Positions 22,171 through 35,250 of a stretch of DNA of 64,000 nucleotides are shown here, in pieces (positions within the stretch are counted from its first letter, which is position 1; the number at the start of each line of letters is the position of its first letter). The stretch comes from Sapria himalayana. Taxonomy: Eukaryota > Streptophyta > Magnoliopsida > Malpighiales > Rafflesiaceae. The notes below the pieces were generated by a model that saw nothing but the letters and a program-made list of their open reading frames with translations, was not told the origin of the DNA and did no database searches. The DNA is taken from the NCBI GenBank assembly GCA_029783825.1, contig JAREIK010005782.1, positions 174,260-238,259 of the forward strand. The letters are read 5' to 3'. Both the position numbers and the translations under genes were made by a program.

Positions 22171-22990
22171 GCACTAAAGCTAATCACTAAAGTATCTGAT
22201 ACCTAGTGACCAAGTGTGACCATCATGCTACCTCTATGCTAAAGCCTTGGTCAATGGGTCTGTTATGTTGTCATCTGTAGGTACTATGCATATCTTTATA
22301 TCTCCTCTATTAATAATCTATCAAATGAGATGGAACCTCCGAGGTATGTGTTTGGATCATTGATGAGATCTAGTTTCCTTAGCCTATGCAATAGCCTCAT
22401 TATTGTCACAATAAAGGTGTATTTGATTAGTTTTTCTTGGAACTAAATCAAGTTCTATGATAAAATTTCTGATCCAAATAGCTTATTTTGCCACATCAGA
22501 AGCAACAATACACTCAGCTTCTATAGTAGGATCAATAACTATATATTTCTTTGAACTCTTCCAGCTCATAGCACCACCATTTAAGCAAAATACATAACCT
22601 AACTATGATATTGAATCATCCCTATCCGTTTGGAAGCCTCCATTTCTACACCACTTTACAACAAGCTCCTAATCACCTTCATATATCAAGAAATAATTTG
22701 GAGTCCTTATTAAGTACTCTCACCTAGATCTAACTAGTATCTTTTCATCATGCTTAATGCATATGAGACATTAGGATGAGTACAAATCATGACATACATG
22801 ATAGACCAAATAGCAGATACATATGAAATCTTATCCATGCATTTTATTTCCTCTTTAATAGTGACATAGAGCCTTAGAAAGGCTCACTCCATGTGACATT
22901 GGCAAGAATCCTTTTTTAGAATTCTAGATGGCAAAATAATTAAGTACTTTATCAATATGTGCACTCTGACTCAAGGCAAGAAATCTTTTT
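22170..22990 (-). pseudogene. Ty1/copia pol, 3' part (end of reverse transcriptase and RNase H)
   Basis: Minus-strand translation gives, from 22990 downward, KRFLALSQSAHIDKVLNYFA, then the GFLPMSHGVSLSKA region. After that come the RNase H segments: a sequence around NGGxxxxWKSSKKYIVIDPT, IEAECIVASDVAK and LYCDNNEAIA (about 22388-22417), which includes the RNase H Asp, ending before the polypurine tract with TDPLTKAL-like residues. RNase H degrades the RNA strand of the cDNA hybrid. Several stop codons and frameshifts are present (for example around the TWLSIY-like region and near the C-terminus), so the gene is dead. The reading frame stops abruptly at the CACTA-2 insertion at 22991 and is picked up at 63114. 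Confidence 0.88.
22988..22990. repeat. CACTA-2 target-site duplication, left copy (TTT)
   Basis: TTT before CACTACAAG, matched by TTT at 63114-63116. It lies in a run of five T, so its exact phase is ambiguous, but excision with one copy keeps the copia frame open. Confidence 0.8.
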
Positions 22991-23420
22991 CACTACAAGA
23001 AAAATCCCATATATCAAGGGATAATTCCCTAACTAAATGGGCATTTTCTGTCGGTAAATGGGATATAGCGATTTATTAATGAATGAACTATTCCAAATCT
23101 AAAGTGCTCATCGCTAAAATTTAGTGAGGGAAAGTATCCCTAGCTAATAATTTAGTGACGAAAAACTCCATAGCTAAAAAGAATAATTTTTTTAGCTAAA
23201 TTAGCAAGCTAAATGAGAGTTTTCATTGCTAAACAGATATAACAATGGATGCTTTCCTAATCTCAAGTGCTCATCACTAAATATTAGCAATGGAAATAGT
23301 CCCTCGCAAAATAAATTCGACGGAAAAAATCGTTTGCTATAATAAAGATATCCCTAGCTAAATTAGCTATGGAAACATCCCTAGCTATTTTTAGAATTTA
23401 ATTTTTTTAAAAAAATTTTA
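22991..23420. repeat. CACTA-2 A-type terminus and subterminal repeats
   Basis: After the terminus, motifs such as ATAGCGATTTATTAATG, TAGTGAGGGAAAGTATCCC, TAGTGACGAAAAACTCC and TAGCTATGGAAACATCCC recur. The first 90 bases align closely with the reverse complement of the CACTA-3 right end (55379-55468), which identifies both as the same terminus type. Confidence 0.85.
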
Positions 23421-23539
23421 ATTAAAATAGAAACTAAAAATGATACTTTATAATTAACAAAAAAAAATTATTTAATAAATTATTCTAATACAATAATTTA
23501 CATAATTAAAATAAAAAAATAACAAAATTTTATATACTA

Positions 23540-23745
23540 TTCATTAATGTATCTACCAACAGTGCATAAATTATAATCTATCCATGCATTCACATTGTTT
23601 TCTTTCCCTCTTCTCCTCTGATCACCATCTTTCTAATGTGACAAAGCTGTCCGAGTCACGGTGCGTTATGTCTAGTGAAAAATCCCTTCACTTATACAAG
23701 CTTCGTATGGGGAACTATACGGTACCATATATGTAAGAAATTTAA
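23540..23745 (-). repeat. Conserved 200-bp block of the CACTA A-arm
   Basis: The reverse complement of this segment is closely similar to 53325-53530 and 54595-54800, including TTTCTTACATATATGGTACC, GTATAAGTGA.GGGATTTTTC and GGTGATC.GAGGAG. It is far better conserved between the two nested elements than the surrounding AT-rich DNA. No protein was recognised in it. Confidence 0.75.
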
Positions 23746-23814
23746 ACCACTCACTCAATTCAAAATAAATAAATAAAAAGTTATGTTTTGATAAATATAT
23801 AATATTGTAGTATA

Positions 23815-24745
23815 TATGTACATATATACTTGCATTTCACTTGTACATATATTACTACAGTATATGTACATATAAACTGTAGTATTATGTGTATATATAT
23901 CCTGAGTACATATATACTCATTATATATGTACATAAAATACTACATTATTATATGTGCGAATAACACCATCTACATAGGTATCATCATCATCATCATCAT
24001 CTTAAGACCTAGTATAATTAGAACCAATCATTGTAGAACCTAGAGTAAAAAAACATATTTACTCATACGTTCACTTTGTACTATGTGATAATTGCATATC
24101 AACACAATTACCAAGATTTTTAAGACCAACCTCTATCTGCCTCGCTGGACTTGACTTGAAATATCTTAATCCCAGAGCTTTAGAGAAAGTCTATAATCCA
24201 TGGCTTTTATTACCTGCATCAATAAGTAATGCACAATGATGATCAGACCAGCCCTAGCAATTATATATTCAAAAGTATGTATGTGTGTAAATGGGTGTGT
24301 ATGTATGACAATATATACATCTCTACAAATAAATATATGTACCCAATTATATATATACTCGATTTATACGTACGTATATACTATAGAATAAAAGTATGTA
24401 TATATTGAGTATATACTTACGTATATACTGAGTATATACTTAGGTAAATACTAAGTATATACTTACGTATATACTGAGTATATACTTAGGTAAATACTGA
24501 GTATATACTTAAGTGTATACTACAGGATAAACATACTTACATACCAAATATATACATACGTATATACTGTAGTATATATTTATGGATATACTGAGTATAT
24601 ATGTACAAATATACTCAGTATATATGAACATATATACTCGGTATATGCATACTTATATACTCAATATATGTAGATATATACTCAGTATATATGTAATTTA
24701 TACCAAGTATATATGTATGTATATACTATAGTATTATATATACGT
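23815..24745. repeat. TATATACTGAGTATATA array
   Basis: Dozens of copies of ATATACT(G/C)AGTATAT, an interrupted palindrome, joined by TACGTA or TTAGGTAA links. The most regular part is 24360-24520, where a unit of about 44 bases (CGTATATACTGAGTATATACTTAGGTAAATACTGAG region) repeats. A (CATCAT)n stretch lies at 23978-24002. The same palindromes recur after the conserved block's copies at 53090-53290 and 54375-54560. Confidence 0.8.
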
Positions 24746-25679
24746 ATGTATAATCACATAGCCTTAGATGACACACATACTTGTACTTTCATGCAAATAG
24801 ACATATCATCAAAGTCAACAGAATAAAATATTATAGGACTTTAAAACACACATATATGTCTCTCAAGCATGGTTAGCATTTCTAGTTCTTTTTCCTCTGG
24901 TACTTCACGCAGATTGAGAACATTATTACACCTGCACATGGCGCATAACATACTACATTTACAAACCAATAACCAATAACAAGCAGTTGTAGATCTAAAC
25001 TACGATGACGTAGATCTGCACAAAATAAGAGTGTCAAAAACAAACCTACGTTTGCGTGGAATTAATTTTTTGTTGCATCTCATAGCTTAATAGGCTAAGG
25101 TGTTGTTCCCAGCACCATGAAGGAACAGCCATGCCTTTTACATACCTATAATAGGCTAAAACTCTACCCACCAAATTTAGGGACAACAAACTTATTCACA
25201 GATATATAAAAATAGTTATTGTAGACATGAACAAACACAAATTAAAATTGATAGTCATATAACTTTAACAAAAATCTAAAAGATGTCCAGCAATGATGTT
25301 TATAGAGAAAGAGAGTGGAAAAATAAAATGTTTTAGGAATAATGATGATAATAAAAGTTAGGCCTCCTTTTGATCAAGCTGAAATCTGTAAATACAGAAC
25401 CCATGCAATGGAAGCACCATGGCAATGTCTGAATGCTTTGAATCATAATTTTTTCATGCATCTCACATCATGTGTCCTATAAAGATTCATTATTAGGTTA
25501 ATCAGCAAAGCAAAGAACAAAATCAGAATAAAAAAATTGAAGCCTAGAAAAAAATCACATCAAGTTTTGCTACACATAAACAAAAATCAATAACAGTTCA
25601 GAAATAATTCTGATACGAAATCATCCTCATAATTAGTAGGGAATTTTGTGAAGCTTTTCCTGTGTGGTTTGATAGCTGG
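24746..25679. other. CACTA-2 sequence between TNPA and the A-arm, no gene seen
   Basis: Downstream of TNPA on the minus strand, so probably its 3' non-coding region. Patches of mixed base composition (about 24880-25150, and 24110-24260 just left) look less AT-rich than surroundings and might be captured host sequence, but no protein could be named. Confidence 0.45.
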
Positions 25680-27598
25680 ATCTCATAATGCTATATGTTG
25701 CGTCAATGCCGCTAATTGTGACTCCACATAGGACATCTGCTATTGCATTACATTCTTAATTTCTTTCATCTCATCATTCATTTCTTTAATTTCTTGCATT
25801 TCTTCCATCAAATAAGTATTTAGCTCCTCCTTTTCTTCTTTCATTTCTTGTATGTCTTCCTTCAAATTAGTATACTGCTCATCTTTGTGTTCTTTAATTT
25901 TATATATTTCTTCCTTCAAATGAGATATCTGCTCATCATTTATTTTTCATTTCGGTCTCCATAACTACAATATGTTCATTTGTTTCCATTGCTTGTTCAA
26001 CCGCCTCATCCACTATTGTTGAGACAGATGAATTAGAAGTACAACTGCTACAACAAAATGCCACTCCCTTCGAGCCAATTTCGTACACTCACTGCTTCTT
26101 ATGGTCTCCAAATAAATAGGATCATAGTCAATTGGTTGAAGATCCATATAACACTTAACTTGTTGAGAAGTAGTTGTCACACGTTCCTCCAAATGTTCCT
26201 GAGATAAAATAATGAAAAATACTATTATAGATATACAAAAAATAAAATAATTATTTTGCATTCCAAATAACTTTCAAAATGTATTGTATTATTATAAAAT
26301 TTTATAAATATAATAGATTCTTACAGCAATCATCTGAGTCTTATTGTCAAAAAACTGACCATCCACTTTCTTCACATGCATCTTCTTAAAAATCTCATAA
26401 AATTGGGATCTCAACCCAATTATCCAGCCTAAAATATGTATTTATTAAGTAATAAAATAACAAATGATCAAAAATTTTAACAAAATTAATAAAACATTGC
26501 ATATATTTGATTTATTAGAATATTAGGACAACCACTAAATATATAAATGTTTATAATTTTAAAATTGTACAAAATCTTGAGCGTGCTCAATGCTCTACTT
26601 CAACCATCTTGTGTGTCGATAGTTTCTTCTACCTAGTCGAGCTACCTCACTTTGTCAATTTTTGCTGGCAATATCTGATTTTTTTTTCACATCTAGCTTC
26701 TCCCAATACTTAAGCCACTGGGGCCAGTCATCAATGGATATTAAATCAGGTCTTTCTTTCATATTATTCAATTTATGGACAAAATCAAAATACCATTGAT
26801 TAGCTTTGATCTCCCATAATGACGTTATCTTTACATCAAATTTGAGTGCCCATGTGTACTTATTCTTTATATTAAAAAATCACAAAAGAATTTATATTAA
26901 CAAGAACATATTTACTACTTGAATAATAACCAACATAATAGTTAAGTAATTAGATAATTATTTTTCAATGCTTTTGTTTTGTTATTTTTTACCTATCATT
27001 AAAAATAAGACTCTTTTGTTGATTCGAAAACTTTCTTTCAAGAGAATACTTTAGAATCATCCATTTTCTTGAAAGACTTTATAATTATAGTCAAGCACTT
27101 GTGAGATGGAATAAAACTATACAAATAAATAAATAATATTGAAAACAAGCAAATCATAACTATATATTTAAAAAAAAACTCCTGACAGTAACATCAGATT
27201 TTTTTTTTCAAGTCATATTTACATTTGTTTACCTCCCATCCATAATCTCAATTATTAACTTAGACTGAATGTAGAGGAAGACACAACATTTGATGATGTC
27301 ATTGGTTTTGTAAATTGGGAAACTATCGGTCTAAAATGTGGTGTAAGAGATAGAGATGAATCAAAAGTGTGTGCATGAAGCATAATGGATGGTGGGCTTA
27401 TATCTAATAAAGGTGATAGTAGAGGTCACAATGATGGTGATGCTGATAGAAATGGAGATGGTGATTGTGATGTTGAAATCTGGATATGATGGAAATGAGA
27501 TTGTACTGATTCTACAATATGATGTAACATACTAGATGAATTTGGTTCATTTTTGCATCCACGTCCAACTCCACCATGGCCACATCTTTTATGCGCCA
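25680..27598 (-). pseudogene. CACTA TNPA-like protein gene (Transposase_24 type), broken
   Basis: TNPA proteins bind subterminal repeats and assist TNPD in transposition. The start codon is at 27598 (MAHKRCGHGGVGRGCKN), a basic N-terminus usual for this family, followed by a Ser/Pro-rich stretch to about 27290. Recognisable exon pieces follow: about 27010-27120 (KMDDSKVFS region), 26580-26880 (a conserved segment around WYFDFVHKLNNMKERPDLIS and DDWPQWLKYWEKLDVKKKSD), 26330-26430 (FYEIFKKMHVKKVDGQF and DNKTQMIA), about 26015-26205 (EERVTTTSQQVKCYMDL onward) and 25690-25960 (Lys/Glu coiled coil with EEMQEIKEMNDEMKEIKN). Stops and frame changes occur within the exons, so the gene is unlikely to be functional. 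It lies directly downstream of TNPD in the usual CACTA order. Exon boundaries are approximate. Confidence 0.75.
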
Positions 27599-27894
27599 TT
27601 TGCTGTACAAATTAAAACATAGAACAAATAATACAAATATGATGAACAAGCATGCATTTTAGAATAAAACATACTGATAGATTTCAACAAAATTTAGAAA
27701 CTCTTTGATAGTTTAATATTATAATACAATTATAATAGTTTAATTATCGGCATCATTGTCCAATGGATCTTCTGATATTTTCTCTGATTCGATAGAAGTT
27801 CAAACTCATCTTTAGATAGAAATTGATCATCTTCAATTTCTATTAGGCCACTATTTGAGTAAGATAAATTTTCTTAATCTTCTTCTATATGCAC

Positions 27895-30800
27895 AGGCTA
27901 AATATTATATATGGCATCTTTCTGCAATACCGGTGCAATATCTAAGTCTGCACTTCTTTGTTGTGATGTTGGTACTTCAAAATTTGATCGAGCTTTGATT
28001 TTGCAAATCAGGCACCAATCACTCTTATCACGAGATAAACTCGGATATGTATAATAATATACTTGAGTGGCTTGAACTACCATAATAAATGGCTCATATC
28101 AATTATATCTTCATTTATGGTTAACATCTAATAACTTATAATCCGAATGAATCTTTGTTCTCACATTTCATGTAGGATTTAACAACTCGCACTTTAATAA
28201 TACAATCCTATTATTTTCGAGTCCAAGATACTCTAACTCATAACTTGTTTGAGTTGACCATGATAATTAATATCATCTACACTATAACCTGAGCCTTTAT
28301 GCATACACCAATATTCATTATTATTTTAGAAGAACCATGCTCGATTGTGTTAAATTTATATCCATTGATAAAATACCAAAGATAGGTTATCACATATCTA
28401 AACGGGCTTTTACTTAGATTCTGAATAAAAATATTTGAATCTCCATTTGAAGGATCAATTGCCTGTGATATAAATTTAAAAAATGATATTAACAAATAAA
28501 AGATACTAATAAATTAAATAATTCAAAAATTTAAAACTTAATAATTCTCACATAATTTTTGAACCAATTCGCAAATTCAGTTTCTAGCATATAATCGACA
28601 TAATTGCTAGAAATTGCTAGTTGCCTATATTTTAATTGCTAAACATAAATAATGCACAAATATAAAAAGGGAGAGAAAAATGTACATCCATTTTTAATAA
28701 TTCCTATTAAAGATAAAATTAAAATATGATTAAACTTGCAACCATTTTGGGTATAAATACTCAATATGCGGTGCAACCTCCTCACAATTAAGTAAAACGT
28801 AGTTATGGGTTGCTTTGTACTTTTCATCTATCATACATCTTTTTATTGCTCTTCCAAATGTTCTTCCAGGGTGCTTGAAGATAGATAGTTTGTCCACAAA
28901 ATCATCTTCTACCATCACATGACCTTCATCATTCCAAGACACATTACTATTATTTGTATTAACATGATCCTCAAAATAATAAGAACAAAATGATGATGCT
29001 TCTTCTACTAAATATGCATTACAAATTGAATTTCATCTTTTGTCTTGTTTCTAACATTCAATTTCAACTTACGAAGATACCTACAATCACAATGTTAGGT
29101 TTCAATTATATTATATTATAATATTACTTTGTATATGAAATAATAAAACAAAGCAATTTATATGTATTTACCTATCTTCAGGATACATCTACTTATATTG
29201 CACTAGGCCTGTTTTCCTTGCTTCATATGCCAAATGGACCGGCAAATGCTCCATTGAGTCAAAAAAAACTCAGTGGGAATATCTGCTCAAGCTTACAAAT
29301 AATAAGTGGAATGTCATTCTCCAACCTCACAATGTTATCTATTTTGATTATTGTTGTAGTTAGCTGTTTAAAAAAAAAAAAGTTCTGTAAGGACCTTCCA
29401 AATACTTAGGGGATGTAATTCACAGAATGCAATAGGTATTAATATTTATATAAATACATGATCATCATGACTTTTCATTCAAATTTGTATATCTGTGCAT
29501 TTACCCATATTTAACACATATCCATCAGAGAAATTCAAATTTTTAATCCATTCACACAATATATATCTTGCCTTTTTATCAAGTGAGTAGCGAGCTTTAG
29601 GGAATTTTTTTGTTGCCTCATTCAATTTAAATTCAGGACGCCGACATTAATCATTCAGCTTTTGTCTTGATTTTAAAGTATCTTTTATTTTTCCATCTAC
29701 ATTAAGGAAAATATTGAAAATATTATCAAACACATTTTTTTCAATATGCATTACATTTAAGTTATGATGAATTATATAGGAATTCCAATAGGGAAAGTCC
29801 CAAAATATACTACGTTTACTACAACCAAATATTTTGCCTATCGATCCATTACTTCCATAAGCATCCTTTTTAGTTACCTTATTCAAACCTAAACTCTAAA
29901 TCTCTGTCATAATCATCTCCTGAATGAACTGCTGGTGCAACTGTCATAACAGTTTTATTTTTTTGAAATGCAGTTCTATTTCTTTGAAATGGATGATTCG
30001 TATGTAGAAACTTACGATAGTTATCAAACCATGACTATTTACCACTAAATTTGAGGGTAAATGCATCATAATTCTTTATGCAATGTGGGCATGCGAATCA
30101 TCCTGAAATACTCCAGCCATACAACATTGAATATGAAAAAATATCAATTACTGTCCACATAAGGGCCGCCTAGATAAATAAATTTTGCTTCTTTAAGATA
30201 TCATATGTTTTCACACCAACATCCCACAAATGATTTAACTCTACTATAAAAGGCTGTAAAAAAATATCCAGCATGTCTTTCGGTTTTTTTGGCCCTGGAA
30301 CCATTTTTGACAAAAACATATATTACTCCTTCATACACAACCATAGAGGCAAGTTATAATGTGCCACTATCATTGGTCATGTTGAATACTATATTCTATA
30401 TTGCTCAAACGGTTGAAATCCATCTATGAAGAGACCCAATCTCACATTTCGACTTTCACCTACAAAATCTTGATGTATATAATTAAAATGGTTCCAAGCA
30501 AGTGAATATGATGGATGACACATTATCCCTTCTTCAAACACATGCTCAGAATGCCACCTCATATCATTGCTATATCATTTGATGCATATAGTATGAGTAA
30601 TCGAGGAATTAATATAAATTATACATCTTTTTAAATGCAACCTTTAATTTTTGTCACGTATCTACAACACGAGATGCCTTCTTAAATCAAGGATGATAAC
30701 AAAACTTACAGCTAATATATCACTATCACCACCCCAATATAAAATACATCTATTAAAATAACAATCAATTTTTTCCACTGGTAGACCCATTCCTCGTAGT

Positions 30801-31351
30801 AACTTCTTAGTGTTGTAAAAGTTATTAGTGATCAAATTATTATCAGGGACTATCTCCTTCATCAGTTTTGACATTTGATCAAATAATTTCTCAAACATAT
30901 GATTTTCTGACTTAATGCTCATAAGTCGAGCCACAAGTAACAATTGCAAATATGTTTTACAACTAGACTATAACTCTTTATCTTCAGCTTTAAGCATTTC
31001 ATAAAATTTATGAGCTTCAGGCTTAGGTGGTTCATCCATGTAATCCTTATTGAAGTCAGCACCAGCAGCTTCCATGATCATTCTATGGTATGTGTTTGAT
31101 GCTTTTTCACCACAAGCAAACGATTCAATACCCTCATTTTGGTCAATGTTCCGAGCCATTGTACTTTCCCCATTACAAATCCAATCAAAATAATTTGGCA
31201 CAAAGTCATATTTAGCCAAATGGTATCTTATAGTGTTTACATCACGAAAAGGGATATTCTGACAATTACGATGATTACATGGACACTTAATCTTTTCTCC
31301 ATCCATCCATCTAGATTGACTACATGCAAAATTGATGAAAATTTTAAGCCA
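27895..31351 (-). pseudogene. CACTA TNPD transposase gene (Transposase_21/TNP2), broken
   Basis: TNPD is the catalytic CACTA transposase. From 31351 downward: transposase-associated domain (NFACSQSRWMDGEKIKCPC, then CQNIPFRDVNTIRYHLAKY, about 31160-31351); a linker with an in-frame TAG near 30968; then NNFYNTKKLLRGMGLPVEKI (about 30760-30830). The Transposase_21 core (about 29640-30560) has recognisable segments MRWHSEHVFEEGIMCHPSYS, NVRLGLFIDGFQPF, VPGPKKPKDMLDIFLQP, SMLYGWSISG and CPHC, and HHNLNVMHIEKNVFDN. After further pieces (MEHLPVHLAYEARKTGLVQY, about 29170-29260), the C-terminal domains of the family follow: a DUF4218-like part at 28730-28942 (FKHPGRTFGRAIK, HNYVLLNCEEVAPHIE) and DUF4216-like parts at 27898-28600 (VITYLWYFINGYKFNT, VVQATQVYYYTYP). 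At least a dozen stops or frameshifts make it non-functional. Upstream is a long GA/CT tract that could have been its leader. Confidence 0.85.
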
Positions 31352-31690
31352 CTAAAAAAATATTTATTCAAAATTCCATTAATAAACCTTTAGTATATCT
31401 ACTAATGATATGAACTCATTTTGCCCTGTTATATTTACAAAAAACAATCCTCAAATATTATTTTGAATTAAACATTCTATTACTTCAAAATATACTAATA
31501 ATTAAATAAAATTACTTACAAATGAATATTTAAAAATTAAATAACATCAATATCGAGGCAATGCATTTGCAGAATTTATATGAATAGATAAAGTAATTTT
31601 AGCATTATAAAGATTAATAGATATCATGGTATTACTAGATAAAGGGCCCAAAATATGATAATGTACAAGAAAGGAAAGCAAGAATGAAAG
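31352..31690. other. AT-rich region upstream of TNPD
   Basis: Between the first recognised TNPD exon and the CT/GA tract. It probably holds TNPD leader or first-intron sequence; nothing specific is visible. Confidence 0.4.
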
Positions 31691-32080
31691 ACATTTAAAG
31701 TTTGAAGGGGGAGAGGGATAGAGAGGGAGAGAGAAGGTGGGGAGAGAGATAGGGACAGAGAAATGGAGAGATGGGGAGAGAGAGAGAGAGAAAGGGAAGA
31801 GGGAGAGGGAGAGAGAGAGAGAGAGAGAGAAAGGGGGTAGAGAGAGGGGGAGAGAAATGGTGAAAGGGAGAAAGAGGGAGAGAGAGAGGAGGGAGAGAGA
31901 GAGATGGAAAGAGAGAGAGAGAGAGCTAGAGGGAGGGAGGGAGAAAGAGAGAGAGAGAGATAACAAGTAAGAAAGGAGAGTGAGAAAGAAAAAAACAAGA
32001 GAGAGAGTGTGTTACATAGAAAGAAAAATAGGAAGAGAGTGACACAGAATGAATTAGAGAAGGAGAGAGAGACTCACATA
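31691..32080. repeat. 300-400-bp GA/CT-rich tract upstream of TNPD
   Basis: Plus strand GAGAGAGA with GGGAGA variants; on the TNPD strand this is a CTCTCT pyrimidine tract starting about 340 bases before the first recognised exon. CT-rich leaders and GAGA-type sites are common in plant promoters, so a promoter role is possible. Reading frames through it (Ser/Leu/Pro or Arg/Glu) are not genes. Confidence 0.85.
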
Positions 32081-32379
32081 GAATGTAGTGTTAGAATGAG
32101 GAATTACATAAAAGAAAAACAAATTTTATTCTATACAAAACTATTAGATATTACATCTTTTGTCATACACAAGTTCATATATGAGTCTGAGGCCTAAGGG
32201 CTGGGATTAGGTAAGTGTACCTTAATTGTAGTATATCATATATGAGCCTGATCAACGGACACTCTCATGCTATGTGCTTACATATTGTTGATTATATATC
32301 TTTTGCCATTTAATCAAGTTAGTGCAACAAATTAGAATTATCCCATTAATAATTATGTGTTAGTATACACATAGTATAT

Positions 32380-33930
32380 GTAGTCATAAATAATTATATA
32401 TAGTTAAACATATAGTTATATATAGATACATGCATACAAGTAATTATAAGTAGTTATACATAAATGTATAGTTTTAAATAATTATATAGATTTACATACA
32501 TTTATACATATATGTATTCATAATTAAAAATAAAGTTATATTTATTTATATAGAGTTTTTTATAGTTATACAAATATTTATATATAGTTATACACATATA
32601 GTTAAATTTATGTTGTATGTTTTTATATATAAAATTATAAATATAGTTACATGTGGTTATACATATAGTTACACGTATAGTTAATCTAATATTTATACAT
32701 GTATGTATGTATATATATTTTTATATAATTTCATATATTTATACATATAGTTATGTATAGATATAGATATACTAAAATACATTTTTTATACTAATATATA
32801 AAAATGTATATTAAATATATGTTGTTAAATATATATTTAAATATAGTTATGTATAAATTTTTTATAGGTATACATATAGTAAGATAGAATTATTTATAGC
32901 TAATTGTTATATACATATAATATATCTAGTTATAAAAAATTATATATCATTAAACATTTAGTTATATATATATATATTCATATGAGCAGTTATATTTAGT
33001 TTTACATAAATATATACATAGTTATAAACAAATATATAGATTACATATATGTATAAATAGTTAAAAATATAGTTATATTTAATTATATAAAGTTTTATTT
33101 AGTTTTACAAATATTTATATATAGTTATACACATAATTAAACATAATGTTGTATGTTGTTATACATGTAATTATAAATAAAGTTACATGTAGTTATACAT
33201 ATATACCCATATAGTTTAACTTATATTTATACATGTAGGTATATATATATATTTTTATAATATCTTATATTTATACATATAGTTATGTATAGGTATATAT
33301 ATACTAAAATACATTTTTTATACTAATATATAAAAATATTTAGTAAATATATGTTGTTATTTATAAATTTTTATATATTTATGTATAATGTTTTTATAGT
33401 TATACATATAGTCAAAGACAATTATTTATAGTTATATGTTCTTATACCTATAGTATATATAGTTAAAAATAGAGTTATATATAGTTAAACATATAGTTAT
33501 ATATAGATATATTCATAGAAGTAGTTATAAGTAGTTATATAAAAATGTATAAAAGGTTATAAACAAATAAATAGATTAATTATAAGAATACATATCTATA
33601 TACATAGTTACAAATATAGTTATATTTAATTATATAGAGTATTACATAGTTATACAAATATTTATATAGTAAAATACAATTAAATATTGTTATATATTAT
33701 TAAACATATAGTATATTTTGTTAGAAATATAGTTATATAGAATTATACATATAGTTATAAATTATAATTAAGTTAAAAAAATAGTTATATATAGTTGTGG
33801 ATATAGTTATAAAATTAGTTTACATAGTTACAAATATAATAAAATATAGTTATAAAGAGCTTTATATAATTATACAAATATTTATAAATAATTATACATA
33901 TATAGTTAAACATATTGTTATTGATCATCC
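32380..33930. repeat. Higher-order repeat of about 540 bp made of TATAGTTATACATA units
   Basis: Short TATAGTTA(T/A)ACATA units form a larger period: blocks starting near 32385, 32930 and 33470 align over at least 200 bases (each passes through GTTATACAAATATTTATATA-type sequence), and a block with ACTAAAATACATTTTTTATAC occurs near 32770 and 33305. Related sequence recurs at 60600-60720 in the other half of CACTA-2. Confidence 0.75.
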
Positions 33931-34197
33931 TCAAGATCATCCTAGCTTTTAATCAATACAGGACTTTTAACATTTGGCTATCTCTCAAAGCGGCAACTTA
34001 TGTTTGTTTATTTATTAGAGGTTAATCACCATACAATTAGTCCAACATGATGTTCATCATAAAATTTGCCCACTAAATCACTATTATCCTGTAGAAAGTA
34101 GCATTCTAGATTTCTATCTATGGCTATCACATATTTTTTATGAATTAACAATATTATGGCATATCATCATTTTATTAATTAAATATCTCAACTATTT
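33931..34197. other. CACTA-2 sequence left of the CACTA-3 insertion
   Basis: Mixed-composition DNA with no recognised gene. It ends in TTT at 34195-34197, matched by TTT at 55469-55471, the target duplication of CACTA-3. Confidence 0.6.
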
Positions 34198-35250
34198 CAC
34201 TACAAAAATATATCAATTTAGCTAGGGAATTTTAGCTATGGATCAATCCATAACTAAATTATAAATGATTAGCTAGGGAATAGTAAGGAATTTATGATCT
34301 TTTTCTGGAAAAATAAATTAACAATAGATTAGGGAGAGAAAATTTTTTGAAAATTTTGCTCAAAAAAAGCGGGGAATTTAGCAACAGATTAGCGACGGAA
34401 AATTTTCATAAAATCCGCTCAAAAAAAGCGGGGATTTTAGCAACGGATTTAGTAACGGAAAATTTTCATAACTTCTACTCAAAAAAACTGGGAATTTAGC
34501 GACGGATATTGCGACAGACTATCCCTTTCTAATAAAAGCATGAAATTAGTTACAGACTTTCCCTAGCTAATTTTTAGCAACGGATTTATCGATAGATTTT
34601 TCCTTGCTAATATAATCCATGATTTAGCGATGGATTTAGCGACAGATTTACCCTTTCTAATAAAATTCATGATTTAACGATGGAATTAACGATGGATTTT
34701 CCCTTGCTAATAAATCAATAATTTAGTGATGGATTTAGCGACGGATTTTCCCTTGCTAATAAAATTCTTGATTTAGCGACGGATTTAGCGACGTATTTTT
34801 CCCTTGCTAATAAATTCATTGATTTAGAGACGGATTTTCTTTGCTAATAAAATCATTGATTTAGTGATGGATTTTACTTTACTAATAAAATCCTTGATTT
34901 AGCGATAGATTTAGTGACGAATTTTTACTAACTAATAAAATCAATATTTTAACTACGGATTTAGCAAGCGAATATCACTAACTAATAAAATCCATAAATT
35001 AGTGACGGATTTAGCGATGGAATTTCACTGAAATTAAAATCATTAATTTTGCGATGGATTTAGCGATGGAATTTCCCTAGCAAATTATTAGTAACGAATT
35101 TTTTCTAGCTAATTATATCCCGACATAATCTGCCACTGAATTTTCATAATTTCTGCCCAAAGAAAAACGGAGAATTTAGCGACGGAATTTTCCTAGATAA
35201 TTATTAGCGACGGATTTTCTCCAGCTAATTTAAATCTGTCACTACATAAT
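34198..35250. repeat. CACTA-3 B-type terminus with about 1 kb of subterminal repeats
   Basis: A regular succession of TTTAGCGACGGATTT / TTCCCTTGCTAATAAAATC units, with a period near 45-60 bases, runs from about 34360 to 35230. It is roughly twice as long as the equivalent CACTA-2 end (62510-63113), suggesting repeat expansion. Confidence 0.85.

Noticed and set aside
31547..31998. Ser/Leu/Pro-rich minus-strand frames
   Set aside because: GA/CT tract, no domain.
34360..35230. Regularly spaced repeats resembling a CRISPR array
   Set aside because: Units are degenerate TAGCGACGGATTT subterminal repeats inside a CACTA end, with no conserved spacer length and no cas genes, in plant DNA.
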